This document shows positions 1 to 7,149 of a stretch of 16,444 nt of DNA, piece after piece. How positions within the stretch are numbered: the first letter of the stretch is position 1; the number at the start of each line of letters is the position of its first letter. The translations under genes and the position numbers were made by a program. Under the pieces are notes generated by a model that saw only the letters and a program-made list of their open reading frames with translations, searched no databases and had not been told where the DNA came from. The DNA is from an uncultured Chloroflexota bacterium (lineage in GTDB: Bacteria; Chloroflexota; Anaerolineae; Aggregatilineales; Phototrophicaceae). The stretch lies in contig CALKIA010000369.1 in NCBI GenBank assembly GCA_937988705.1, positions 1 through 16,444 of the forward strand. The letters are read 5' to 3'.

Positions 1-89
1 ATCACCTGATAGCCTGCGCTGTTGAGCATCTTCCGAACAAGACGCATATTCTGTGGATTATCTTCGACACAAAGGATGGTGGCAACCAT
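1..89 (-). CDS. Response regulator, receiver domain (partial, N-terminal 29 residues)
   Basis: The reverse strand from an ATG at 87-89 reads MVATILCVEDNPQNMRLV..., the beta1-alpha1 start of a CheY/DivK-type receiver. It carries the adjacent acidic pair (E9, D10) that binds Mg2+ in this family. The phosphoacceptor Asp and the rest of the protein lie beyond the window edge, so any output domain cannot be judged. A good ribosome binding site (GGAG, 7 bases before the ATG) supports the start. It follows the PLP-enzyme/receiver fusion on the same strand after only 44 bases, so it is probably the third gene of the kinase operon and a possible diffusible partner of that kinase. The DivK/PleD-like NPxNMRLV motif suggests a single-domain regulator, but that is inference. 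Confidence 0.8.
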   Translation of the reverse strand, partial: MVATILCVEDNPQNMRLVRKMLNSAGYQV

Positions 90-133
90 TACGTTACTCC
101 GACGTTATTCTGTTGGGAATGTACTTATGGTTA

Positions 134-2209
134 CTATACCAAGAGATCATGGATAGATTCCATAAAGATTTCACGATTAAAAGTTGACTTCTCAATTATT
201 CTGTCAATGGTTACTCCGTACTGCTGGCACTCATCCCGGCTCAAAATACGACTAGAATAAATAATCACCGGGATGTGCTTAAGCCTTTCTTCGTGTTGGA
301 TGGTTTGTAATAGCGATAATCCATCCATGTCTGGCAGGGTCAGGTCCAGCACGACGAGGTCGGGCTTCAGTTCATAGATCAGCTTCAAGCCATCGCGCCC
401 ACAATTGGCTTCGCTTACACTGAACTCGCCAGAGGAGACAAGATAGCGGATAGCGAGACGGCGATCCGCTTCGACATCATCAATCACAACGGCGGTCCGG
501 GGCGCAATTCTCGTGGTGACCGCGACTTCACTCGAGCGTCGACGTGTCACTTCCACCGGTTTGTCGCCGAGCGTGGTGACAATGTGATCCACCAACTCGC
601 GGGTTTCGTAACCCCCTTTCGTCCACACTGACTCGCTGAAACGGTTGAGTACGTCCCGATCTTCGGTGTTAATGGATTTGGCCGAGATGACCACGACCGG
701 GATACTCGCTGTCGCCGGGCTGGCCTTGAGACGTTCCAGCAGCGTGAAGCCGTCCATTTCGGGCATGGTCAGGTCGGTGACAATGAGGTCGGGCTTTTGA
801 TCGTCGATGATCTGGAGGGCGTCGACACCGTCTTTGGCCTCAAACACGCGGTAATTCTTATAGGCGCGCAGCAGGCGGCGGATCAAGCGGCGGTCATTAG
901 GATTATCGTCGACCACGACGATGGTCGTTACCTGTTCATCCAGCCGACTGAGCGCCGCGCTCAAGCCTTCGATCTTGCCCGTGGTTTCGTCTTGCACATC
1001 GAGATTGAGCAGATATTGATCGCCAAGTACGTGGCTTTCCGCGGGGAACGTGTGCCCGGAGCAGTTGACGACGACCGTCTCACCCGGCTGGATCGTGCCG
1101 TTGGTGAGCATCTTTTCCAACCCGGCGAAGGCAACGGCCGTGGCCGGTTCAACTGATAAGCCTGCTTTGCTGGCGATGCGGCGCATGGCGGCGAATGTAT
1201 CGCCATCTTCGACGGCGAACATCGTGCCGCCCGTCTGCTGGACGGCCGCGTACAAGAGATCATAACTGAAGCCCGGGTCACCGGTTGCCAGCACGGTGAT
1301 CAGCGTTTTAGGCACGACCGGATCGGCTTTTGCCTGCCCCTGCTGGAACGCCGCCACCATCGGCGCGCAGCCCGCGGCCTGCACCACGCCCAACTTCGGC
1401 ATGTGATCGATTAAGCCCATCGTATGCAGCTCACGGAAGGCCTTCCACACGCCCAACGGGCCGATGCCACCGCTCACGGCTTGAATGTACCAATCCGGCG
1501 CGCGCCAACACTGCCCATCGAACGCCAGCCCGAGCTGCTCCGCGATCTCGAAGCCCAGGGTCTTCATGCTCTCTTTGCCGGGGATGGCCTTCGCGCCGCG
1601 ATCCAGATGAATGCCGCGCCGCTTGGCGAATTCCGCCGCGACGTGTTTGGTTTCGTCGTAGGTGCCAGAAACGCGCACCACTTCTGCGCCGTATAAGGCC
1701 GCCTCACGCATCTTTTCCTGCGGGACAAGGCTGGTTAGGAACAGCCACAGCTTGATGCCAGCGCGGGCACAGTACGCGGCGTAGGCGGCGGCCGCGTTGC
1801 CCGTCGAGGCCAGCACGCATTCGGTGATTCCCGCCTGCTTCATCGCCGTGACCGCCATCGCCGCCTGTCGATCTTTGAACGAGCTGGTTGGGCCTTGCCG
1901 CTCATCTTTGACATACAGGTGCGGATGGTCGTAGATTCGCTCGTACTGGTACAGTCGGATCAGCGGCGTATAGCCTTCTTGCAGCGTAATCTCGGGGTCT
2001 GGAGTGGGAATCGGGAGAAGTTCGTGGTAGCGCCACAGCGACCCATCCCGTCCGCGTAAACCGTTACGCCAGACCTTGGCGACTGCAGCGTAATCATAGC
2101 GCGCATCGAGCCAGCCGGACTTGCAGCGGGGACAGGCCGCCGCCATGAGGTTTGCCGTAAACTCGTGGCCACATTCGAGGCACACGACATGGGAGAAATA
2201 GGAGATCAT
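134..2209 (-). CDS. Threonine-synthase-like PLP enzyme fused to two response-regulator receiver domains
   Basis: A 691-residue protein from the ATG at 2207-2209. The N-terminus has a zinc-knuckle-like C10-x2-C13 ... C26-x2-C29 pair, as in many threonine synthases. Residues about 70-405 form a fold-type II PLP enzyme: PTSSFKDRQ carries the predicted Schiff-base lysine K112, followed by STGNAAAAYAAY (phosphate/substrate loop), SGGIGPLG (phosphate-binding glycines) and NCSGH near the end. Threonine synthase converts O-phosphohomoserine to threonine, but the glycine loop is divergent, so the substrate is not certain. After a linker (about 406-428) come receiver 1 (429-548; D434/D435, phospho-Asp D479, S509, K531) and receiver 2 (572-691; D577/D578, D622, S652, K674). 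Both keep the residues needed for phosphorylation. A GTG at 2263 would add 18 residues but runs through a palindrome, and the ATG is preceded by GAAAGAAG. The gene sits 74 bases after the kinase gene. An enzyme carrying its own receivers suggests phospho-control of catalysis (inference). Confidence 0.88.
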   Translation of the reverse strand: MISYFSHVVCLECGHEFTANLMAAACPRCKSGWLDARYDYAAVAKVWRNGLRGRDGSLWRYHELLPIPTPDPEITLQEGYTPLIRLYQYERIYDHPHLYVKDERQGPTSSFKDRQAAMAVTAMKQAGITECVLASTGNAAAAYAAYCARAGIKLWLFLTSLVPQEKMREAALYGAEVVRVSGTYDETKHVAAEFAKRRGIHLDRGAKAIPGKESMKTLGFEIAEQLGLAFDGQCWRAPDWYIQAVSGGIGPLGVWKAFRELHTMGLIDHMPKLGVVQAAGCAPMVAAFQQGQAKADPVVPKTLITVLATGDPGFSYDLLYAAVQQTGGTMFAVEDGDTFAAMRRIASKAGLSVEPATAVAFAGLEKMLTNGTIQPGETVVVNCSGHTFPAESHVLGDQYLLNLDVQDETTGKIEGLSAALSRLDEQVTTIVVVDDNPNDRRLIRRLLRAYKNYRVFEAKDGVDALQIIDDQKPDLIVTDLTMPEMDGFTLLERLKASPATASIPVVVISAKSINTEDRDVLNRFSESVWTKGGYETRELVDHIVTTLGDKPVEVTRRRSSEVAVTTRIAPRTAVVIDDVEADRRLAIRYLVSSGEFSVSEANCGRDGLKLIYELKPDLVVLDLTLPDMDGLSLLQTIQHEERLKHIPVIIYSSRILSRDECQQYGVTIDRIIEKSTFNREIFMESIHDLLV

Positions 2210-2235
2210 GAAGCGGCTTCTTTCGCCATATAAGC

Positions 2236-2261
2236 GAAGGGCGCAGCATGCTGCGCCCTTC
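2236..2261. repeat. Perfect 26-bp palindrome between kinase and PLP-enzyme genes
   Basis: Arms GAAGGGCGCAGCA / TGCTGCGCCCTTC are perfectly complementary. The hairpin lies 22 bases after the kinase stop and 26 bases before the fusion gene ATG on the minus strand. No T-tract follows on either strand, so it does not look like a normal intrinsic terminator. It could act as a 3' stabiliser, an attenuator or a processing site that sets the ratio of kinase to enzyme. Its centre (GCATGC) and overall outline resemble the other palindromes near 8925-8987 and 15331-15404. Confidence 0.75.
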
Positions 2262-2283
2262 ACGAAGTGCTGCGGTAGCTAAC

Positions 2284-5200
2284 TTAGGCCGGGATTTGCT
2301 CAACTACCGGCAGAGTGAAGCGGAAGGTTGAACCGCGGCCGAGTTCGCTTTGCACCGTGATTTCGCTGCCGTGCATGCGGATAAAGTGCTGCGAGATTGT
2401 CAGACCGAGGCCCGTACCACCAGCGCGCCGCGTTGATGAGCCGTCGACCTGACTGAACTGCTCGAAGATCTGGGCAAGGTGTTCCGGTTTCAAGCCGATA
2501 CCCGTGTCGCTCACCTCGATGAACGCCTCCTGATTGGCGCACAGGCCGAAGCGAACCGTCACTCGACCGTTTTCGGTGAATTTCACCGCGTTCGAAACGA
2601 GGTTCGTGATCACCTGCTTGATACGCAGCCGGTCAGCCTTAACGAGTGGGACAGCCGACTCTTCGATGGCAATCAGGGCGACCGTTTTATCTTTAACCAG
2701 GACTTGCGATGTTTGTACGATCTCGTCTACCACCGATTTGAGATTGATTGGGGCCGGATTGATCGTCATCTGGCCGGACTCGATCTTGGCGTGATCGAGG
2801 ATGTCATTGATGATCATCAGCAGATGCTTACCGCTGTTGTGAATGGTGCTGACATCTTGCATGGCTTCGTCGCCGAGTTCGCCGTCATCGCCATCCATGA
2901 GGATTTCCGAGTAGCCGATGATCGAGTTGAGCGGTGTCCGCAGTTCATGGCTCATATTGGCGAGGAACTGGGACTTCAGGCGGTCAAGTTCGCGCAGGCG
3001 CTGTGCGGTCAATTTCTCGCGTTGCGCTTGCTCTTCCGCTTGCCGGAGCAGACGTTCCATTTCGAAGGCGGTGGCCTTCTGGTCGGTGACATCGCGCACG
3101 ACGAAGTAGATCATGCCGGTTTCGGTATCGGGCACCGAGTTCCACGACAGCCACACAAAGCTGTCATCGACGCAGCGGTAGCGGTTTTCAAATGAGATGG
3201 CCTTCGCGCCTTGCGCCAGTTTCCCGGCTTCAACCAGCGTCGGTTCGACATCATCTGGATGCACGAACGAGATGAAGGGCGCGGCGCGCAGCTGCTCGAT
3301 GGTGAAACCGAGCACACGCTCCCATGCAGGGTTCAGGGTGACGAAGAAGCCGTCGAAGGTCGCGGTACCGATCATGTCCTGCGACATGTCGTACACCCGC
3401 TGGGTTTCTTTTTGGGCGGCCTGAACACGCTGGAAGGCACGGGCGTTTTGTACGCCGATGGCGACCTGTGAGGCGAGCGCGGTCTTGATTTGCACATCTT
3501 CTTGCGTGAAACGATTGATGGTGTCTGCCTGCACATCCAACACCCCGATGAGGGTGCTGCCAACGACCATCGGGACGGCCATTTCAGCGCGTGTTTCAGG
3601 GAGCAGGGGGTTCGGCAGGAAGTTGGCCGCCGTGGTCACATCGTTCGAAACGACTGCTTCATGATTGCGGGCGGTAGTCGCCACGATACTACCGATACGG
3701 TTGAGCGGAATGCGGTGACCGCGTTCTTTCATGCGGCGACCGGCTTCACCAGCGCCAGCGGCCAATACCAAATTGACGCCCTCGTCATCCAGCAGATAGA
3801 TGTGCGCATGGTACAAGTTGAAGTCGGCGCGAGTTTTCTCCACCACTTCATGGAGCAGCGTATCGGCGTCGAGAATAGTGCTGACTGCCGCGCTCACATC
3901 CGTCACCGTCTTTAGTTCAGCGGCGTGCTTTTCGCTTTCCATTCGGGCGGTTTCGGCTTCGCGCAGCAAATTCTGCAATTCGATGGCGACTTGTTTGGAC
4001 TCGGTGATGTTACGCACGACGAAGTAGATCGTGCCCGTTTCAATGTCTGGTACCGAGTTCCATGACAACCACACATACGAGCCATCGGCACAGCGATAGC
4101 GGTTTTCAAACGAGATGGCTTTGGCGCCGTCCGCCAGTTTCCCGGCTTCGGCCAGTGTCGATTGGATATCGTCGGGATGCACGAACGAGATGAAGGGTTC
4201 GGCCCGGAGCTGCTCATTGGTGAAGCCCAGTGTGCGTTCCCACGCGGGGTTCAGCGTGAGGAAAAAGCCCTGGAAGCTTGCGGTACCGATCATGTCCTGC
4301 GACATGTCGTAGATGCGTTGGGTTTCTTGCTGCGCTGTTTGCACGTATTGGAAGGTTCGGGCGTTCTGCACCGCAACGGCGATTTGCGAGGCGAGCGCGG
4401 TCTGCACCTGAACGTCACCATCGCTGAACCGCTGTTTGTCGATGGATTGAACGTCCAGTACGCCGATCACCATGTCACCGACCATCATCGGAATGGCCAT
4501 TTCTGAGGCCGTTTGGGGCAGCAGCGGGTTCGGTAGGAAGTTCGGCGCTTGTGTTACGTCGTTCGAGATTACCCCTTGATGCGTCCGAGCGGCGGTGGCG
4601 ACCATGCTGTCCGTGCGATTGAACGGAATGCTGTGGCCGCGTTCTTTCATGAGGCGACCGGCTTCACCCGCACCGGCGGTGAGTACCAGATTCTCGCCTT
4701 GTTCGTCCAGCAGGTAAATATGGGCATGGTACAGGTTGAAGCGTTGTTTGGTGACTTCGACCACGTCGGGGAGCAGGGTTTCGCTGTCCAGATTACTGCT
4801 GATGGCTGCGCTGATTTCGGCGACCGTGGCGAGTTCGGCAGCGCGAGCCAGGATGATTTCTTGTTGATTCTTCTGCTCCGTGATGTCAGTACGAATGGCG
4901 ACGTACTGGTACGGTTTCCCTTGTGCATTCAGATACGGATAGATGGTGGTTTCCACCCAGTAGAACGTACCATCTTTGGCGCGGTTGCGGAATTCACCTT
5001 TCCAGACTCGTCCGTTCGCGACGGTCACCCACATATCGCGGATGAATTCTTTCGAGTGGTAGCCCGAATTGATGATTCGGTGGTCTTGGCCGATCAATTC
5101 TTCGCGAGAGTATTTGGAAATTTCGGTGAATTTGTCGTTCACATAGGTGAGGATGCCGCGTTGGTCGGTGATCGCCACAATCGAGTGCTCATCAATCGCT

Positions 5201-6906
5201 TGACGCACATCTCTCAGTTCTTGCATGGACTTGCGGAGCTGTTCTTCCGCTGCCAGCGTCTCTTGGAAAGAGCGGGCATTCTGTACGGCAATGGCGATTT
5301 GCGCTGCCAGCGACGATTTGATTTGCACATCACGCTGGGTAAACCGGTTCACCGTATCGGACTGTACATCCAGTACGCCGATCACGTTGTTACCGACAAT
5401 CAACGGGAGCGCCATTTCTGCGCGGGTTTCGGGGAGCAGTGGGTTCGGGAGGAAGTTGGCCGCGGTGGTCACATTATTGATGACAAGCGGTTCGCGGGTG
5501 CGGGCGGCCGTAGCCACGATGCTGACTTCCCGGCTCAGCGGGATTTTATGACCGTGTTCCAACATGAGTCGGCCGATTTCGCCCGCGCCAGCCGCAAGGA
5601 AGAGATTCTCGTGTTCATTGTCGAGCAGGTAAATGTGCGCGTGGTACAGGTTGAACTGGGCTTTGGTCAGATCAACCACCTGTGGCAGCAGTTGATTGAG
5701 GTCGAGTTCGGAACTGATCGCCGTGCTCAGTTCATTCACTGTGCGCATTTCGGCGATATACCGGTCACTTTCACGTTGCAGACGCAAGCGCTCAACCGCG
5801 GTACTAACCTGTTCCGCGAGGTTGCGCATCACCCGCAATTCGGAAGCGCTGTGCTGCCGTGGTTCGTGTGCCGAGAGACTGATCACGCCGATGCAGTGAC
5901 CAGCATTGGAGAGCGGGGCAGAGAGCAGCGCTTTGATGCCGAAGCTGAGAACACTGTCTTTGGTTTTCTCATCAATGTTCGGATCAGCCTGGAGATCGTC
6001 GTAGTACATGATCTCGGTGCGGCTGAAGATCGGCATGGAGGGAAAATGCTCTAGCGGGACTTTCATCCCGCGCAGTTGATCTTTGGAGTTGGGACGCCAG
6101 TCGCCGAGGACAACGATATTAGCGGCTGTGTCGAAATCGAACGTGTCCCACACGGAGAGGCTGATGCTCAGCGGCGTTTCTGTCGGCCAGTTTTCAACCA
6201 GCGCCATGACAATGGCTTGTTCATCCTGCGCCGTGTTGATCGCCGCGCTCAGCTTATACAACAGTTCCGTTTCCTGACGGGCCAGCAGCGTTTCCTGGAA
6301 GGAGTGCGCGTTTTGTACCGCAATGGCGATTTGCGCGGCCAGCGACGAATTGATTTGAACATCGTCCGCGTCGAAACGGTTGAGTTGGTCGGCCTGCACG
6401 TCCAGCACTCCGACGAGCGTCAGACCGGACACCATCGGGATCGCCATTTCGGAGCGCGTATCCGGTAGGAACATGTTGGGCAGGAAGTCCGGCACGCCTT
6501 GCACATCGTTGACCATGACGGCTTCTTGCGTCCGGGCGGCGCGGGCGACGAGACTGAGCTGATGACTCATGGGGATGCTGTGACCGCGGGCCTTCATTCC
6601 ACTCCCGGCCTGACCGGAACCGGCGGCCAACTGGAGATACTCACGGCTGGGATCCAGCAAATACACCTGCACGTGATACAGTTTGAATTCAGTTTTCGTC
6701 AGTTCAACGACGGTGTCCAGCAGCGTTTGCAGGTCGAGGATCGTAGTGACCTGTTTCGAAATTTCAGCGACGGTTTGCAGGTCATGCGTACGGGTATACA
6801 CCCGATCTTCCAGACTGCTCAATCGCGAACGGAGGAGATCGGTGATTTGATCAAACTCTCCTAAGACGCTGGACTGCATCGGCTTTTCATCAGATTGGAC
6901 TGCCAT
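2284..6906 (-). CDS. Giant soluble multi-GAF/PAS sensor histidine kinase
   Basis: 1540 residues with no convincing membrane segment or signal peptide, so cytosolic. Domain order: short N-terminal helix, GAF1 (about 45-205), a divergent GAF2 (215-375), GAF3 (388-548), PAS1 (565-680), GAF4 (690-853), PAS2 (860-975), GAF5 (997-1158), PAS3 (1165-1280), coiled linker, HisKA (1305-1375) with phosphoacceptor H1320 in SHELRTPLN, and HATPase (1385-1535) with N-box NLVSNAVKF, G1 DTGIG, FEQFSQ and G2 GGTGLGL. GAF1, 3, 4 and 5 share LYHaHIYLLD, LPNPLLPxT and IGVLDVQ motifs. No chromophore cysteine is obvious, so the ligand is unknown. There is no C-terminal receiver. The next gene downstream supplies two receivers fused to a PLP enzyme, and the third is another regulator. 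The start ATG is preceded by AAAGGGAAAAGC. Function as a kinase is secure from motifs; the signal sensed is not. Confidence 0.95.
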   Translation of the reverse strand: MAVQSDEKPMQSSVLGEFDQITDLLRSRLSSLEDRVYTRTHDLQTVAEISKQVTTILDLQTLLDTVVELTKTEFKLYHVQVYLLDPSREYLQLAAGSGQAGSGMKARGHSIPMSHQLSLVARAARTQEAVMVNDVQGVPDFLPNMFLPDTRSEMAIPMVSGLTLVGVLDVQADQLNRFDADDVQINSSLAAQIAIAVQNAHSFQETLLARQETELLYKLSAAINTAQDEQAIVMALVENWPTETPLSISLSVWDTFDFDTAANIVVLGDWRPNSKDQLRGMKVPLEHFPSMPIFSRTEIMYYDDLQADPNIDEKTKDSVLSFGIKALLSAPLSNAGHCIGVISLSAHEPRQHSASELRVMRNLAEQVSTAVERLRLQRESDRYIAEMRTVNELSTAISSELDLNQLLPQVVDLTKAQFNLYHAHIYLLDNEHENLFLAAGAGEIGRLMLEHGHKIPLSREVSIVATAARTREPLVINNVTTAANFLPNPLLPETRAEMALPLIVGNNVIGVLDVQSDTVNRFTQRDVQIKSSLAAQIAIAVQNARSFQETLAAEEQLRKSMQELRDVRQAIDEHSIVAITDQRGILTYVNDKFTEISKYSREELIGQDHRIINSGYHSKEFIRDMWVTVANGRVWKGEFRNRAKDGTFYWVETTIYPYLNAQGKPYQYVAIRTDITEQKNQQEIILARAAELATVAEISAAISSNLDSETLLPDVVEVTKQRFNLYHAHIYLLDEQGENLVLTAGAGEAGRLMKERGHSIPFNRTDSMVATAARTHQGVISNDVTQAPNFLPNPLLPQTASEMAIPMMVGDMVIGVLDVQSIDKQRFSDGDVQVQTALASQIAVAVQNARTFQYVQTAQQETQRIYDMSQDMIGTASFQGFFLTLNPAWERTLGFTNEQLRAEPFISFVHPDDIQSTLAEAGKLADGAKAISFENRYRCADGSYVWLSWNSVPDIETGTIYFVVRNITESKQVAIELQNLLREAETARMESEKHAAELKTVTDVSAAVSTILDADTLLHEVVEKTRADFNLYHAHIYLLDDEGVNLVLAAGAGEAGRRMKERGHRIPLNRIGSIVATTARNHEAVVSNDVTTAANFLPNPLLPETRAEMAVPMVVGSTLIGVLDVQADTINRFTQEDVQIKTALASQVAIGVQNARAFQRVQAAQKETQRVYDMSQDMIGTATFDGFFVTLNPAWERVLGFTIEQLRAAPFISFVHPDDVEPTLVEAGKLAQGAKAISFENRYRCVDDSFVWLSWNSVPDTETGMIYFVVRDVTDQKATAFEMERLLRQAEEQAQREKLTAQRLRELDRLKSQFLANMSHELRTPLNSIIGYSEILMDGDDGELGDEAMQDVSTIHNSGKHLLMIINDILDHAKIESGQMTINPAPINLKSVVDEIVQTSQVLVKDKTVALIAIEESAVPLVKADRLRIKQVITNLVSNAVKFTENGRVTVRFGLCANQEAFIEVSDTGIGLKPEHLAQIFEQFSQVDGSSTRRAGGTGLGLTISQHFIRMHGSEITVQSELGRGSTFRFTLPVVEQIPA
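3004..4839 (-). repeat. Tandem internal duplication of a GAF-PAS module (306 residues, 918 bp per copy)
   Basis: Within the kinase, residues 690-995 and 996-1301 align without gaps at a constant offset of 306 residues: AELATV with AELKTV at the start, YDMSQDMIG at 866 and 1172, YFVVRNITE and YFVVRDVTD near the end. By eye about four in five residues of the PAS part are identical, and homology fades after about residue 1294. The even spacing indicates duplication of a complete GAF-PAS unit with its connecting helices, keeping the coiled-coil register between sensor domains. Confidence 0.85.
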
Positions 6907-7149
6907 GCTTTTCCCTTTGCAGATCCTTGAGTTAACGTTGAGATGACATGATACACAACGTCATTGTTCATGCTTTATGATATGGTTTCATTGTAAAGAG
7001 GTACTTATGTAGGGAGTGTTAACGTTTCTTCGGTTTGAAATTCCACACAAAGTCGGATGTTTGTATGCTGAAGAGGAAATAAAGTAGGAAAATGTAGTAT
7101 GGATGGCTACTTGTGCCCATATCCATTATTTACGGTCTTAGGAGTGACT
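6907..7149. promoter_or_regulatory. Divergent intergenic region with a repeated GTTAACGTT motif
   Basis: This 243-base AT-richer stretch separates the divergent kinase and secreted-protein genes and must hold both promoters. GTTAACGTT occurs twice in the same orientation, at 6931-6939 and 7018-7026, 87 bases apart. Each contains the palindromes GTTAAC and AACGTT, which makes them candidate binding sites for a dimeric regulator. An ATGAC/GTCAT inverted pair lies at 6942-6946 and 6960-6964. TATGAT (6976-6981) could be a plus-strand -10 box but has no good -35. I could not assign either promoter with confidence. AGGAG at 7140-7144 is the ribosome binding site for the secreted protein. Confidence 0.4.

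Noticed and set aside
2236..2261. Rho-independent terminator after the kinase gene
   Set aside because: No T-tract on either strand after the stem, and the operon appears to continue.
2210..2263. GTG start at 2263 for the PLP-receiver fusion (18 extra residues)
   Set aside because: The extra codons are mostly the perfect palindrome at 2236-2261, and the family start with the zinc knuckle fits the ATG at 2207-2209.
4549..6054. 501-codon open frame on the plus strand opposite the kinase
   Set aside because: It is antisense to a clear multi-domain kinase and has no recognisable domain or start context; a by-product of codon bias.
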